Counted from the first letter of the stretch, positions 1-11,191 are shown. The stretch is DNA of 64,000 bases from Jezberella montanilacus (GCF_003003055.1 NZ_PVTV01000016.1:62001-126000); one strand, 5' to 3'. Notes: generated by a model from the letters alone, not told the origin. Program-made: numbers and translations.

Positions 1-1
1 T

Positions 2-2044
2 GTCACTTTCGTATTTTTGCGCACCATGACTGCCACCTTTATCCCGAGTGTGGTCGTGCCTCTGTCGCTGGTGGGGACGTTCGGCGTGATGTATCTCACT
101 GGATTTAGTATCAATAACCTGACTTTGATGGCCATGACGATCGCGACCGGTTTCGTGGTGGATGATGCCATCGTGATGATTGAAAACATTGCGCGGTATC
201 TTGAGGCGGGTGAGACTAAATTGCAGGCGGCCTTGAAAGGCGCCTCGCAGATTGGCTTCACACTGGTATCACTCACCGTGTCGCTGATTGCAGTGCTGAT
301 CCCGCTCTTGTTTATGTCTGAAGTGGTGGGTCGTTTGTTTCGCGAGTTTGCGGTGACCTTGGCAGTGGCTATCCTTTTGTCGTTGGTGATCTCGCTCACG
401 CTGACACCGATGCTATGCTCGCGCTTGCTGCGCGCTGGGCACGAGGAGAAGCATGGTTGGTTTGTAACGCAATGTGGTCTGTTCATTGATCGTCTGATTG
501 CTCTGTACGACTCAGCACTTCAGTTTGTGTTGAATCGGCAGAGACTGACGCTCATGGTGGCGCTTGCCACATTTGCCGTGACGTGGGGTCTGTATGTGTT
601 GGTGCCAAAAGGTTTTTTCCCGCAGCAGGATACCGGTCTGATTCAGGTCATTACGCAAGCACCTGCTAATGTGTCGTTTGCTGAGATGTCCAGAAGGCAG
701 CAGGATGCCGTCAAGTTGCTGCTACAGAATCCAGAGATCGAGACGATATCCTCTTTTATTGGGGTCGACACGAGCAACGCAACACTGAGCGCCGGGCGGA
801 TGCAGATCGCCTTAAAACCTCATGCGAAGCGATCGGATAGTGTGATGACCATTATCCGGCAGCTGCAGCAGACTGTTTCTGCAGTGGATGAGCTGAGATT
901 CTATTTTCAACCCATCCAAGATTTGACCATCGAAGATCGCGTCAGCCGAACGCAATATCAATTAACGCTCGAAAATCCTGACGCTGAAGTGCTCGCGCAG
1001 TGGGTTCCGATTTTGATCGACAAATTGCGTACGATTCCTCAGCTGGCAGACGTGGTGGACGACCTGCAAAATCAAGGCTTATCGACCTACGTCGAAATTG
1101 ATCGCGAAGCAGCAGCACGCCTTGGGGTAACCACACAACTGATTGATGACGCACTCAACGATGCTTTTTCGCAGCGCCAGGTGTCGACTGTCTTTACCCA
1201 GTCGAATCAGTATCGCGTTGTGGTTGAAGTTGCGCCCGAGTTCCGTCGCGATGCAGGCTCGTTGGATGCAATCTATGTTCAGACGTCTGCAGGCAATCCA
1301 GTGCCATTATCAAGTGTGGCAAAGATCTCGGAACGACGCAGCTTGCAAGTTATTAATCGAATCGGCCAGTTCCCCGCAGTGACGATTTCGTTCAATCTTG
1401 CTGCTGGTGCGTCGTTGTCTCATGCGGTAGCCCTTATCAATGCCGCTGAACGCGAACTTGAAATCCCGCTGGGTGTTCGTACCCGGTTTCAGGGCGCTGC
1501 GCAGGCCTTTGAATCCTCGCTATCCAGCACTTTGTTGCTGATCTTGGCTGCCATTGTCACGATGTATATTGTGCTGGGGATTCTGTATGAGAGTTTCATC
1601 CACCCCATCACGATTCTATCAACGCTACCGTCCGCAGCCATCGGCGCATTACTCGCGTTGCTCTTGACAGGTCGTGATCTCGACATGATCGGGATTATTG
1701 GCATCATTCTCTTGATTGGCATTGTTAAGAAAAACGCCATCATGATGATTGACTTTGCGCTTGATGCTGAGCGCAAGCAGGGACTATCGCCTCGCGAGGC
1801 CATTCATCAAGCAGCGTTGTTGCGTTTTCGACCGATATTGATGACTACCCTGGCCGCTCTCTTTGGTGCGGTTCCACTCATGCTGGCGACGGGCACTGGG
1901 GCCGAGTTGCGTCAACCACTCGGTCTGGTCATGGTTGGTGGTCTGATGGTGAGTCAAGTGCTGACCTTGTTTACAACGCCTGTTATTTATCTGTTTTTTG
2001 ATCGGCTGCGCACCGGCGCTGTCGCACGGCCGACTACAGGCTGA
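2..2044 (+). CDS. mdtB: RND efflux pump inner-membrane subunit, MdtB-like (5' end outside window)
   Basis: Proton-driven resistance-nodulation-division transporter of the inner membrane, expected to work as a heteromultimer with the MdtC-like pump that follows. The frame is open to the left edge, so the gene starts upstream; about 680 residues are visible of an expected ~1040. The fragment opens in the conserved TM3 region. The proton-relay Asp pair (VVDDAIV) is at fragment residues 54-55, and the TM10 motif [11 protein letters not shown] with its Lys is present near the C-terminus. The next gene starts 5 nt after the stop. The periplasmic adaptor (MdtA) is presumably further upstream. The RND family call is certain; the MdtB subtype is inferred from the tandem pump arrangement. 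Substrates cannot be read from sequence. Confidence 0.9.
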   Translation, partial: VTFVFLRTMTATFIPSVVVPLSLVGTFGVMYLTGFSINNLTLMAMTIATGFVVDDAIVMIENIARYLEAGETKLQAALKGASQIGFTLVSLTVSLIAVLIPLLFMSEVVGRLFREFAVTLAVAILLSLVISLTLTPMLCSRLLRAGHEEKHGWFVTQCGLFIDRLIALYDSALQFVLNRQRLTLMVALATFAVTWGLYVLVPKGFFPQQDTGLIQVITQAPANVSFAEMSRRQQDAVKLLLQNPEIETISSFIGVDTSNATLSAGRMQIALKPHAKRSDSVMTIIRQLQQTVSAVDELRFYFQPIQDLTIEDRVSRTQYQLTLENPDAEVLAQWVPILIDKLRTIPQLADVVDDLQNQGLSTYVEIDREAAARLGVTTQLIDDALNDAFSQRQVSTVFTQSNQYRVVVEVAPEFRRDAGSLDAIYVQTSAGNPVPLSSVAKISERRSLQVINRIGQFPAVTISFNLAAGASLSHAVALINAAERELEIPLGVRTRFQGAAQAFESSLSSTLLLILAAIVTMYIVLGILYESFIHPITILSTLPSAAIGALLALLLTGRDLDMIGIIGIILLIGIVKKNAIMMIDFALDAERKQGLSPREAIHQAALLRFRPILMTTLAALFGAVPLMLATGTGAELRQPLGLVMVGGLMVSQVLTLFTTPVIYLFFDRLRTGAVARPTTG

Positions 2045-2049
2045 TCAAC

Positions 2050-5000
2050 ATGAATATTTCAGGGCCCTTCATTATGCGTCCAGTCGCGACGACACTTGTC
2101 TGGGTCGCTGTGGTGTTGGCCGGTATTCTGGCCTATTCATTTTTACCGATCGCACCGTTACCTCAAATTGAGTTTCCCGGTATTTCGGTGAGTGCAAACT
2201 TACCCGGGGCTAATCCGGAAGTCATGGCCGCGACCGTGGCGACGCCGTTGGAATCATCTCTCGGAACCATTGCTGGCTTGAATGAAATGACCTCAAGCAG
2301 CACGGTTGGGTCAACACGGATCACCTTGCAGTTTGAATTGGACCGTAGCGTTAACGATGCTGCCAAGGATGTCCAGGCGGCGATTAATGCGGCGAGGGCC
2401 CTGATGCCGAGCGGGTTGCGACAAAATCCCACCTATAAAAAAGTGAACCCGTCCTCAGCGCCAGTGATGATTTTGGCTTTGCGCTCAAACACTCTGGCCG
2501 TTGGACAAATTTATGATTTGGCGACCACGATTGTCATGCAAAAGCTTTCACAGATCTCTGGTGTGGGCGAGGTAGAGGTGGGCGGTAGCTCGAATCCAGC
2601 CGTGCGCATCAATCTCGATCCGGAGGCCTTGTCGCAATATGGCATTGCGCTGGATACTGTTCGCACAGCCATCTCAGGCTCAAACGTGTTAACACCAAAA
2701 GGTTTGCTGGAGAACGATAGCTATCGTTGGCAAGTTACTGCCAACGATCAGCTTGCTAATGCGGCTAAATATCGCCCTTTGATCGTTGCCTGGCGAAACG
2801 GTGCGCCCGTGCGATTATCAGACGTTGCGACAGTAGAGGATTCAGTTGAAGACATCCGTAACGTCGGATTTTTTAATGAAAACCCAGCAATTTTGGTCAT
2901 TGTTCGCGCACAAGCCAAAGCAAATATTATTAAAACAGTGGATGCGATTCGAGCAGAGTTACCTGCACTTAAAGCGATTTTGCCAGCTGACGTGACCGTC
3001 GATGTGGCGATGGACCGTAGCCCGACCATTCGGGTGTCAGTCTTCGAATCTGAAAAGACGCTCATCATCGCTATCGTGCTGGTGATGCTGGTGGTGCTCA
3101 TGTTTTTGGGTAACTGGCGTGCGGCCTTGATCCCGACGCTAGCTGTGCCAGTATCCCTTTTGGGTACGTTTGGTGCGATGTATTTATTGCACTTTTCTGT
3201 CAATTTGATGTCGTTGATGGGCCTGATTATTGCGACGGGTTTTGTCGTCGATGACGCCATTGTTGTGCTGGAGAACATCATCCGGCATATGGAGAAAGGT
3301 GAGAGACCACTGAGGGCCGCACTCAGGGGGACGAAAGAAGTTGGCTTTACAGTCGTCTCAATGAGTATTTCGCTGATCGCCGTTTTTATTCCGATTTTGC
3401 TTATGGGCGGTTTGCCCGGACGACTGTTTCGTGAATTTGCAGTGACCTTGTCGGTTGCGATTGTGATCTCGATGCTTGTATCGCTGACGTTGACACCCAT
3501 GATGGCAGCGGTGCTTCTCAAGCCAGTGGATAAAAGCGGAACTAAGAGAACGCATAACTGGTTGACTAACTGGAACAACTATTTTGAGCGTGTTCTGGCT
3601 GGAGTAATGTCGTTTTATGGTCGGTCATTAAACGTCGCGCTCCGACATAGCAGGATCACGATGTTGGTATTACTGGGTACGATCGTGTTGAATGTGTATC
3701 TGTACAAAGTCATCCCTAAAGGTTTATTTCCGCCTCAAGATACCGGTTTGGTCATTGGTTTCTTCGCGACTGATTCAGGCACATCGTTTCAGGCGATGAC
3801 GCCCAAGCTGGATAAGTTTCGCAAGACCGTGCTGGCGGATCCCGCCGTTGATTCTGTCACTGCCTTTGCAGGCGGCTCTGGTGGGGGAAACACGAGTTTC
3901 TTAGCCGTGCAATTAAAACCCTTTGCTGAACGGAAACTGGCGGCGCAGGACATCATCAATCGGTTACGGCCACAACTAGGCGGTACGCCTGGTGCACGGC
4001 TCTTTCTAATCGCTGCGCAAGATGTAAGGGCTGGTGGCAGAACGACTAGCTCGAGTTATCAATACACGCTGATGGCCTCTGAGCTGCAAGATTTGAAAGA
4101 GTGGATGCCCAAGGTTCAGCAGGCCATGGCTAAGTTACCCGAACTCGTGGACGTTGACACGGATGTCGAGGACAAAGGTCGGGAAATCGATCTGGTCGTC
4201 AACCGCGAGGCAGCCACGCGTTTAGGCGTCTCAATGGCGGCTATTACTGCGCAGCTTAATAATGCCTTCGCCCAGCGTCAGATATCCGTCATTTATCGAC
4301 CACTCAACCAGTATCGAGTTGTCTTGGGTGTGTCGCCCGATCACGCCATCGGCCCACAGTCCCTTGATGACGTGTACGTGATGAATAAGAGTGGCGAACG
4401 AGTACCGCTGAAGGCGTTTAGCAGCTTTGAAAACCGCAACGCGCCAATCTCGGTGAAGCATCAAGGTCTGTTTGCTGCTGACACAATCTCTTTTGATCTG
4501 GCTCCCAATGTGACGCTGGGGCAGGCAACCGACGCCATTGCTCGGGCGGTGGACGAGATTAACCTCCCGACAGACAAGATACAGGCGGGTTTTCAAGGGA
4601 CGGCGCAGCTTTTGCAAAAGTCTCTGTCTAGTCAGCCCTATTTGATTCTCGCCGCCATCATTACCATGTACATCGTACTGGGCATGCTCTACGAGAGCAC
4701 CATTCATCCCCTGACCATTTTGTCGACACTGCCATCGGCGGGAGTCGGTGCTTTATTGGCGCTCATTGTTTTAAAAACCGAGTTCAGTCTGATTGCTTTA
4801 ATTGGTGTCTTTTTATTGATCGGCATCGTCAAGAAAAATGCCATCATGATGGTGGATTTTGCGCTAGAGGCTCAGCGCAGTGATGGCCTTGCCCCGAAAG
4901 AGGCAATCCATCTTGCCTGTATGACTCGCTTACGCCCGATTTTGATGACCACCAGTGCGGCGATCTTTGGTGCCTTACCATTAGTGTTCGCAACCGGTGC

Positions 5001-5190
5001 AGGTGTCGAGATGCGTCAACCACTTGGAATAACTATTTTAGGTGGTCTCGTTTTGAGCCAGCTGTTGACACTCTACACGACCCCCGTGGTTTACCTCTAC
5101 CTTGACCGCTTCGCCACTTGGTTGAAATCCCGAAGACTGTTCAAGCGACTTGCATCTAATCCTCCGGTTCGTACCAAGCATTCAACATGA
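2050..5190 (+). CDS. mdtC: RND efflux pump inner-membrane subunit, MdtC-like
   Basis: Complete 1046-residue RND transporter. The N-terminus (MNISGPFIMRPVATTLVWVA) is the usual cytoplasmic stub plus TM1. The Asp pair in TM4 is D401/D402 (VVDDAIVVLENI), matching the proton-relay pair of AcrB, and K928 lies in the TM10 motif [11 protein letters not shown]. Two large periplasmic loops sit in the expected places. It is similar to the preceding pump along its length, as MdtB and MdtC are. Its last codon overlaps the start of the outer membrane factor gene (ATGA), so pump and channel are translationally coupled. Together these form a tripartite drug or toxic-compound exporter; the specific substrate is unknown. 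Confidence 0.93.
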   Translation: MNISGPFIMRPVATTLVWVAVVLAGILAYSFLPIAPLPQIEFPGISVSANLPGANPEVMAATVATPLESSLGTIAGLNEMTSSSTVGSTRITLQFELDRSVNDAAKDVQAAINAARALMPSGLRQNPTYKKVNPSSAPVMILALRSNTLAVGQIYDLATTIVMQKLSQISGVGEVEVGGSSNPAVRINLDPEALSQYGIALDTVRTAISGSNVLTPKGLLENDSYRWQVTANDQLANAAKYRPLIVAWRNGAPVRLSDVATVEDSVEDIRNVGFFNENPAILVIVRAQAKANIIKTVDAIRAELPALKAILPADVTVDVAMDRSPTIRVSVFESEKTLIIAIVLVMLVVLMFLGNWRAALIPTLAVPVSLLGTFGAMYLLHFSVNLMSLMGLIIATGFVVDDAIVVLENIIRHMEKGERPLRAALRGTKEVGFTVVSMSISLIAVFIPILLMGGLPGRLFREFAVTLSVAIVISMLVSLTLTPMMAAVLLKPVDKSGTKRTHNWLTNWNNYFERVLAGVMSFYGRSLNVALRHSRITMLVLLGTIVLNVYLYKVIPKGLFPPQDTGLVIGFFATDSGTSFQAMTPKLDKFRKTVLADPAVDSVTAFAGGSGGGNTSFLAVQLKPFAERKLAAQDIINRLRPQLGGTPGARLFLIAAQDVRAGGRTTSSSYQYTLMASELQDLKEWMPKVQQAMAKLPELVDVDTDVEDKGREIDLVVNREAATRLGVSMAAITAQLNNAFAQRQISVIYRPLNQYRVVLGVSPDHAIGPQSLDDVYVMNKSGERVPLKAFSSFENRNAPISVKHQGLFAADTISFDLAPNVTLGQATDAIARAVDEINLPTDKIQAGFQGTAQLLQKSLSSQPYLILAAIITMYIVLGMLYESTIHPLTILSTLPSAGVGALLALIVLKTEFSLIALIGVFLLIGIVKKNAIMMVDFALEAQRSDGLAPKEAIHLACMTRLRPILMTTSAAIFGALPLVFATGAGVEMRQPLGITILGGLVLSQLLTLYTTPVVYLYLDRFATWLKSRRLFKRLASNPPVRTKHST

Positions 5191-6758
5191 AGCATCCCCT
5201 AACAATGATCGACTCGCATTTGTCCCCCGTCAGGTTTTATCTTCGGCTATCGCGCCTAGGCGTGCTGAGTGTTTTGCTTGTGTCGCTGCTGGGCTGTATG
5301 GTCGGTCCGGATTACGTCCGCCCCCCGCTTGAGCTGGGCGCTCAGTTTCGGGAGGCGTCTGGGTGGCAACCCGTTGATCCGGCCATGGCTACCCGTTCTA
5401 AAGGGACTTGGTGGGAGATGTTTGGCGACGCCACCTTAAATGGGCTGATGCAGCAGCTTAATGAATCGAATTTGAGCGTGGCTCAGTCTGAGGCGCAGTA
5501 CCGGCAAGCTGTTGCAGTGCTTCGCAGTTCACAGGCAGCCTTGATGCCGACCTTGTCGGTCAATGGCGGCATGACGGGTATCGGTGGCACGGCGGTGAGT
5601 TCAACGGGTACCGCTGCGTCCAACGATTATGACGTTTATAAATTGTCGGCGACTGCGAGCTGGACCTTGGATATATGGGGTAGCGTGCGTCGTAATGTTG
5701 AGGGCCAGACGGCGAACAGAAAGCTGGCAGCAGCCAACTTGGCTGGTGCTCGGTTGACGGCACAAAGCACGCTAGCGCTGACCTATATGCAGTTACGGAC
5801 GCTCGATGAGACGGCGCGCGTCTTAAGCACGTCGGTTCAATCCTATGAACGCTCGTTGACCTTGACACAAAATAAATATAACGCCGGTGTCGCTAATCCA
5901 GGCGATGTGGCGACGGCAACGACCCAATTAGAAAGCACCCGTGCACAACTGATTGATACAGAACAACAACGCATGGTGTATCAAAATGCCATCGCGGTGC
6001 TGCTTGCTCGTCCACCTTCGTCTTTCAACATCGAGCCCGAAGCTTTTGCTATCAAGCCTCCGACCATTCCGGTGGGCTTGCCATCCACGTTGCTTGAACA
6101 GCGGCCAGATATCGCTGGGGCGACGATGCAAGTTGAAGCGGCGAATGCCCAAGTGGGCGTGGCAGTTGCTGCCTGGTTTCCAGCGTTGACACTCTCGGCG
6201 ACGGGCGGGTATCAAACAACCAATTTCCTTCAATGGATCACCGCCCCTGCGCAGTATTGGTCTTTAGGGCCGAGCATTGCTCAGGCGATTTTTGATGGTG
6301 GCACGCGTAACGCGCTCATCGATCAAAACCGGGCGATCTTTGATGCGCAAACCGCGGCTTATCGTTTAACGGTTTTGCAGGCGTTGCAGCAAGTTGATAA
6401 TGCGATGATTCAGTTGCGTGTGTATGACAGAGAGCTTCAATCCTCGCGCCGAGCGATGGAGTCTTCAAAAGAGGCTGTCCGTTTAGCCATGAATCAGTAC
6501 AACCAAGGTTTAGTTGATTATTTGAGCGTTGCTGTCCTGCAAACCAGCGCGCTTAACGCAGAAAGTAACTATATCGGCTTGCTCGGTAGTCGTCTGGCCG
6601 CTAGCGTTAATTTAGTTGTCGCACTCGGGGGCGGCTGGTCGATGGACAAGATTGAACAAATCGACAAGCAGGGCAAAGAAATTCGTCCAGACGATTTAGC
6701 GACTGAGCTATCCTCAGCGCAATCCGCCGCGGATAGCAGCAATGCCGTGGGCCCCTGA
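5187..6758 (+). CDS. Outer-membrane efflux lipoprotein, NodT/OprM family
   Basis: TolC-like channel subunit (523 aa) that completes the tripartite RND pump. The N-terminus carries a lipoprotein signal with lipobox LLGC near residue 37, followed by the family hallmark MVGPDYVRPP. Two outer membrane efflux protein repeats follow, with long amphipathic helices (for example around LTLTQNKYNAGVANPGDVA and the equivalent MNQYNQGLVDYLSV). The start overlaps the stop of the MdtC-like gene by 4 nt. The 3' end runs 45 nt into the convergent Nudix/TMP-synthase gene, so the two transcripts overlap tail to tail. The family call is secure; I give no symbol because several NodT-type paralogues are usual. 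Confidence 0.92.
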   Translation: MKHPLTMIDSHLSPVRFYLRLSRLGVLSVLLVSLLGCMVGPDYVRPPLELGAQFREASGWQPVDPAMATRSKGTWWEMFGDATLNGLMQQLNESNLSVAQSEAQYRQAVAVLRSSQAALMPTLSVNGGMTGIGGTAVSSTGTAASNDYDVYKLSATASWTLDIWGSVRRNVEGQTANRKLAAANLAGARLTAQSTLALTYMQLRTLDETARVLSTSVQSYERSLTLTQNKYNAGVANPGDVATATTQLESTRAQLIDTEQQRMVYQNAIAVLLARPPSSFNIEPEAFAIKPPTIPVGLPSTLLEQRPDIAGATMQVEAANAQVGVAVAAWFPALTLSATGGYQTTNFLQWITAPAQYWSLGPSIAQAIFDGGTRNALIDQNRAIFDAQTAAYRLTVLQALQQVDNAMIQLRVYDRELQSSRRAMESSKEAVRLAMNQYNQGLVDYLSVAVLQTSALNAESNYIGLLGSRLAASVNLVVALGGGWSMDKIEQIDKQGKEIRPDDLATELSSAQSAADSSNAVGP

Positions 6759-7682
6759 TTGTTTGGCTTGAACCAGCGTCTCAGCTGATTGTCCGCCCAA
6801 GGCGTAAACGGGCAACCCGGCTTGTTCGTTGAGGCAACTGAATTGCTCCCATCCCATGCCTGGGTGACCTGGATGAGAGGCTGTAGGCAGCACTGGCCCC
6901 AAGACTGCAAAATCCGCACCGAGCCGCCTTGCATGAGCCAATTCGGTCGCATCGTGGGTAGACACGGCGAGCAATTTATCGTTGGTTAAGGAGTGAGGGC
7001 GTTCGTTGATGAGCGCTGCCTCGGTTTGGCGCAGATGCACACCGTCGGCTTCCAGCCACCACGATTCTGGATGAACGCTATTAACTAGCACTTTAGCCCC
7101 GGTAGCATGGCATCGAGCAAGGACTTTGCGCAATAGATCATGCAGATCGGGCGAATCCGCCCCGGTTATCCAAGCTGGTTCGCGCCATTGCAGCAAGCGC
7201 AGACCATTTGTCAGTGCATGATCCAGGCGCGATAAAAAGGTGTCGACTCCCTCGGGCGAACCGACAGAAGAAATCGCATAGAAGTCTGGCAATAACAGCC
7301 AGCGAAGCGGTGGATAGGTTGCCGGCAGCAAGTGCGGTACTTCTTGAGCATGTTTGATGTCGACCCAGCGCAACTGCTGCCCCTCAAGTCCTTCGGGTTC
7401 TCCGTCCCACTGTGTCACTTGACAAAATGAGAGCCTAACCGTGGCAGTAGGGTAGACGTGGGTGTAGGTGACCCAGGGTGTGGCGCGTGTCACGGTGATG
7501 CCCAATTCTTCGTGCAGCTCGCGCGTAAGCGCCTGCATCACTGATTCGCCTGGCTCAATTTTGCCACCGGGAAGTTCCCACATCCCAGCCCATGGCTTGC
7601 CCGCAGGCCTGCTGCCCAGCAAAACGGTTCCGTCTGGTCTTAGCAAAACACCAACGGCAGCCTCAACAATTTTCTCAGGCAT
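6714..7682 (-). CDS. Nudix hydrolase (MutT-like) fused to a thiamine-phosphate-synthase-like domain
   Basis: Two-domain protein of 322 aa. Residues 1-130 are a MutT-type Nudix domain with a complete Nudix box at about residues 40-62 (GKIEPGE, then RELHEELGI). Residues ~145-322 are a TMP-synthase/TenI-like barrel with the motif VLGPVLPTASHPGHPG; a His stands where TMP synthases usually have a Lys. Known members of this fusion are annotated as 8-oxo-dGTP pyrophosphatases with an accessory domain of unclear role. I chose ATG 7682 because the Nudix fold begins there and the codon overlaps the stop of the DUF815 gene by 8 nt; the longer frame is a shadow of that gene. A stand-alone thiE lies 4 kb upstream in the same run, so this domain need not be the main TMP synthase. 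Confidence 0.88.
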   Translation of the reverse strand: MPEKIVEAAVGVLLRPDGTVLLGSRPAGKPWAGMWELPGGKIEPGESVMQALTRELHEELGITVTRATPWVTYTHVYPTATVRLSFCQVTQWDGEPEGLEGQQLRWVDIKHAQEVPHLLPATYPPLRWLLLPDFYAISSVGSPEGVDTFLSRLDHALTNGLRLLQWREPAWITGADSPDLHDLLRKVLARCHATGAKVLVNSVHPESWWLEADGVHLRQTEAALINERPHSLTNDKLLAVSTHDATELAHARRLGADFAVLGPVLPTASHPGHPGMGWEQFSCLNEQAGLPVYALGGQSAETLVQAKQSGAHGIAAIRGGLR

Positions 7683-8562
7683 GTCTTGCTGCCCAATCCC
7701 GCGCGAATTGCCAGGCCACTCGACCAGATCGTGAGCCGCGTTCGAGCGCCCACTGCAGGGCTTCTGTGCGCGAAGCTTGGACAACTGCGTCATCGCACCC
7801 CAATGTGCGCAGCCAATGTTGCACAATGTCGAGGTAGTCGTCCTGACGGAAGGGGTAGAAAGAAATCCAGAGACCAAAGCGCTCGGACAGCGAAATCTTT
7901 TCTTCCACCGTTTCGCCGGGATGAATTTCGCCGTCGCTCTGATGTTGATAAGACAGGTTTTCGCTCATGTATTCAGGCATCAGGTGGCGTCGATTAGACG
8001 TCGCATAAATCAACACGTTATTGCCCGTTGATGCGGCAGAGCCATCCAGTACAGATTTCAGGGCTTTGTAGCCGGCTTCACCTTCTTCAAACGATAAGTC
8101 GTCACAGAATACGATAAAGCGCTCGGGTCGATTACCTACCATCTCAACAATGTCGGGCAGGTCGGCCATATCAGCTTTGTCGACTTCGATCAGTCTCAAA
8201 CCTTGCTCACTATATTTAGCGAGCATGGCTTTGACTAAGGAGCTTTTGCCGGTGCCGCGAGCGCCTGTCATCAGGACATTGTTCGATGGCTTACCTTCGA
8301 TGAAGTGACGAGTGTTGCGGTCAATGATCTCTTTTTGACGATCAATATGTTGCAGATCAATCGTATTGATCAAACTCACATGGGCAATCGCGTCAAGCCA
8401 GCCATGTGAGGCCCCGCGTTTACGCCAGCGAAACGCAGGTGCATTCCAGTTGGTTGGTGGCGGGGCAGGAGGCAGATAGGCTTCAAGTTGACCGAGCACA
8501 CGATTCATGCGTGAAAGGAGTTCGGCTATTTCAGGGGTACTCACAAGATTTGAAGAGTTCAT
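7675..8562 (-). CDS. DUF815 family AAA-type ATPase
   Basis: P-loop ATPase of the DUF815 family (295 aa). Walker A is GARGTGKSS at residues 100-108. A Walker B-like stretch (RFIVFCDDLSFE) follows about 50 residues later, and a sensor-like ATSNRRHLMPE lies near residue 200. No signal peptide or membrane segment is seen, so it is cytosolic. The family has a AAA+-like fold, and its cellular role is not established to my knowledge. It sits between argJ (21 nt away) and the Nudix fusion (8-nt overlap), a linkage I recall as common in Burkholderiales. Confidence 0.9.
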   Translation of the reverse strand: MNSSNLVSTPEIAELLSRMNRVLGQLEAYLPPAPPPTNWNAPAFRWRKRGASHGWLDAIAHVSLINTIDLQHIDRQKEIIDRNTRHFIEGKPSNNVLMTGARGTGKSSLVKAMLAKYSEQGLRLIEVDKADMADLPDIVEMVGNRPERFIVFCDDLSFEEGEAGYKALKSVLDGSAASTGNNVLIYATSNRRHLMPEYMSENLSYQHQSDGEIHPGETVEEKISLSERFGLWISFYPFRQDDYLDIVQHWLRTLGCDDAVVQASRTEALQWALERGSRSGRVAWQFARDWAARHA

Positions 8563-8583
8563 TAGAGGTGTTCGAATTAAAAA

Positions 8584-9810
8584 TCAAGAACGGTAATCAG
8601 CATTGATGCTGACATACTCGTGTGAAAAGTCGCAGGTGTAGACGGTGTCGCTCGCTGTGCCTCGGCCCAGACCGATACGCATCACGATCTCGGCTTCTTT
8701 CATGATACGTTGCCCGTCTGCTTCTTGATAACTTGGGTTGCGACCGCCATCAAGCACGACGTGAACATCGCCTAGCCACAGATTGACATGAGAGACGTCG
8801 AGATCAGGAATCCCAGCGTAACCGACTGCGCAAACGATACGACCCAAGTTCGGATCCGAGGCAAAAAAGGCAGTCTTGACCAGGGGTGACTGTGCCACTG
8901 CGTAGGCTACTAGCAAAGCCTCGTCCACGTCTTTGGCTTGTTCAACCTGAACCGTCATGAATTTTGTTGCGCCTTCGGCGTCACGTACGATCTTTTGCGC
9001 CAGGTCGGCTGCCGCCTCGGCCAAAGCTGCTTTGAGGATTTGATAATTAGGATCGGTTGTATTGCTGATCGTCAGGCCGCTCTTGCCGGTTGCCATGATG
9101 ATGAACGAATCATTAGTCGAGGTATCGCCGTCAACCGTGATGCGATTGAACGACACATCAGCTACTTCTTTGGCCAGACTGGTAAGCAAACCTTGGTCGA
9201 TACCCGCGTCGGTGCCCAGAAAGCCCAACATGGTCGCCATGTTGGGGCGGATCATGCCAGCGCCTTTGCTGATGCCCGTCAAGGTGACAGTCTTGCCGCC
9301 GATTTCAACGCGTTGCGAATAAATTTTCGGTAGCGTATCGGTGGTCATGATGCCGTGCGCTGCACTAACCCAATTGGTTTCGGATAAGTTTGCAATAGCG
9401 CCAGGCAAGCCGGCAATCAGACGATCAACGGGCAGCTGCTCAAGAATGACGCCAGTAGAAAAAGGCATAATTTGATCGGCTTTCGTGCCGAGCAGTGCAC
9501 CGAGCGCGGCACAGGTTTGCTCTGCCGCCTGCAAGCCAGTCTCGCCTGTGCCTGCGTTGGCATTGCCGGTGTTGATCACCAAGGCTCGTATCCCCGTCGT
9601 TGAAGCCAGGTGGCGCTCACAAACGGTAACCGGTGCGGCGCGAAAACGATTGCGCGTAAAAACCCCGGCAACACTCGTCCCTTCGCTTAACCGAAACACG
9701 GTCAGATCACGACGATCAGCTTTACGGATACCAGCTTCTGTCACACCGATTTCAATGCCGGCAATCGGATAAATCTCGTGGTCTGCGGGAATGTGCAAGT
9801 TAACGGCCAT
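8584..9810 (-). CDS. argJ: Bifunctional glutamate N-acetyltransferase / N-acetylglutamate synthase
   Basis: Arginine biosynthesis enzyme (408 aa) that moves the acetyl group from N-acetylornithine to glutamate. The bifunctional form also makes N-acetylglutamate from acetyl-CoA. It is autoprocessed before a catalytic Thr, seen here as T193 in [10 protein letters not shown], preceded by KGAGMI. The oxyanion-hole type motif STGVI is also present. ATG 9810 ([10 protein letters not shown]) is preferred over the GTG three codons upstream because it matches the usual N-terminus. It lies in the minus-strand run between hemL and the DUF815 ATPase. The only other arginine gene in the window is argC at 61126. 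Confidence 0.95.
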   Translation of the reverse strand: MAVNLHIPADHEIYPIAGIEIGVTEAGIRKADRRDLTVFRLSEGTSVAGVFTRNRFRAAPVTVCERHLASTTGIRALVINTGNANAGTGETGLQAAEQTCAALGALLGTKADQIMPFSTGVILEQLPVDRLIAGLPGAIANLSETNWVSAAHGIMTTDTLPKIYSQRVEIGGKTVTLTGISKGAGMIRPNMATMLGFLGTDAGIDQGLLTSLAKEVADVSFNRITVDGDTSTNDSFIIMATGKSGLTISNTTDPNYQILKAALAEAAADLAQKIVRDAEGATKFMTVQVEQAKDVDEALLVAYAVAQSPLVKTAFFASDPNLGRIVCAVGYAGIPDLDVSHVNLWLGDVHVVLDGGRNPSYQEADGQRIMKEAEIVMRIGLGRGTASDTVYTCDFSHEYVSINADYRS

Positions 9811-9886
9811 GACTCTCACTCATTAGGTTATAGGGACGAAGCAGGTAATTATCGCTTTTTTGCGTGACGACTATTTTGCAATCTGT

Positions 9887-11167
9887 TCATTTTAGTTTTG
9901 CGAACACTCGCTCAGCCGCATCAATTGTTGCCTGAATAACACTATCGTCGTGAGTGGCGGACACAAAACCCGCCTCGTAGGCTGAAGGGGCGAAATAAAC
10001 ACCCTCATCCAACATGGCGTGGAAAAAGACCTTGAACCTCTCGATGTTGCTGGCTGCAACTTCAGCCAGGGTGGTGGGAACTTGGTCGGCGAAATACACG
10101 CCAAACATGCCACCCACGCTGTCGGCACTAAACGGGATGCTATTTGCTTTGGCGCTCTCCGACAATCCGTCTGTTAATTTTTTGGTTCGGCTTGCAAGAT
10201 CTTCGTAAAAGCCAGGAGCGGATAGGAGCTTAAGTGTCGTGATGCCTGCCGCAACGGCAACGGGATTGCCAGACAACGTACCGGCTTGATAAACGCCACC
10301 AAGCGGTGCGATGTGTTTCATGATGTCCGCACGACCACCGAAGGCACCGATAGGCATCCCTCCGCCGATGACTTTAGCTAAGGTAGTGAGGTCAGGCGTG
10401 ACACCAGATAAACCTTGTACGCCTTGTGCACCCACCCGAAAGCCTGTCATGACCTCATCAAAAATCAATACCGCAGCGTGATTCGTACATTCGCTGCGTA
10501 GAGTTTCTAGAAACCCAGCAATCGGTTTGATTAAGTTCATATTGCCGGCAATGGGTTCAACGATGACACAGGCGATGTCTTGTCCGTGCTGGGCAAAAGC
10601 TTGTTTGACGCCTTCGATATCGTTGTAGTCAAGCACAATGGTGTGTGCGACAAACTCAGGTGGGACACCAGCCGACGTTGGGTTGCCGAAGGTTAGTAAC
10701 CCGGATCCCGCTTTGACTAACAGGCTGTCGGCATGGCCGTGATAACAGCCCTCGAATTTGATGATTTTGTTGCGACCCGTTGCCCCGCGGGCGAGCCGAA
10801 TGGCAGTCATGGTCGCTTCGGTACCTGAACTGACCAAGCGCACCATTTCCATTGAAGGCAGTCGTTCAATCAGCATTTCAGCGATGATGATCTCAGCTTC
10901 TGTCGGCGCACCGTAAGACAGGCCATGCACCGCAGCTTCTTGCACGGCGCGCACCACTTCTGGGTGCGCATGGCCCAAAATAGCAGGACCCCAGGAACCG
11001 ATGTAATCGATATAGCGCTTGTCTTCCGCATCCCAGAAATAGGGGCCTTGGGCCCTGGCTACAAAGCGAGGTGTGCCACCGACCGAGCGAAAAGCGCGTA
11101 CTGGGGAGTTCACACCGCCTGGAATGCTGCGACTGGCGCGTTCAAAGAGTTCTGCATTGGTTGACAT
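9887..11167 (-). CDS. hemL: Glutamate-1-semialdehyde 2,1-aminomutase
   Basis: PLP-dependent class III aminotransferase fold enzyme (426 aa) that converts glutamate-1-semialdehyde to 5-aminolevulinate in the C5 route to haem. The N-terminus [13 protein letters not shown] is diagnostic. The PLP lysine is K265 in [18 protein letters not shown], and the cofactor-binding motif FDEVMTGFR is at ~237-245. Length is normal. It follows thiE by 24 nt in the same direction, so haem and thiamine genes appear to share a transcript. The cytosolic location is inferred from the lack of a signal sequence. Confidence 0.97.
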   Translation of the reverse strand: MSTNAELFERASRSIPGGVNSPVRAFRSVGGTPRFVARAQGPYFWDAEDKRYIDYIGSWGPAILGHAHPEVVRAVQEAAVHGLSYGAPTEAEIIIAEMLIERLPSMEMVRLVSSGTEATMTAIRLARGATGRNKIIKFEGCYHGHADSLLVKAGSGLLTFGNPTSAGVPPEFVAHTIVLDYNDIEGVKQAFAQHGQDIACVIVEPIAGNMNLIKPIAGFLETLRSECTNHAAVLIFDEVMTGFRVGAQGVQGLSGVTPDLTTLAKVIGGGMPIGAFGGRADIMKHIAPLGGVYQAGTLSGNPVAVAAGITTLKLLSAPGFYEDLASRTKKLTDGLSESAKANSIPFSADSVGGMFGVYFADQVPTTLAEVAASNIERFKVFFHAMLDEGVYFAPSAYEAGFVSATHDDSVIQATIDAAERVFAKLK

Positions 11168-11191
11168 GGTTTTACCTGGATAAAAGATCGA

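Noticed and set aside
4231-4707. Minus-strand 158-codon frame in the MdtC-like gene
   Set aside because: It is a shadow of the well-supported MdtC-like gene with no homology features.
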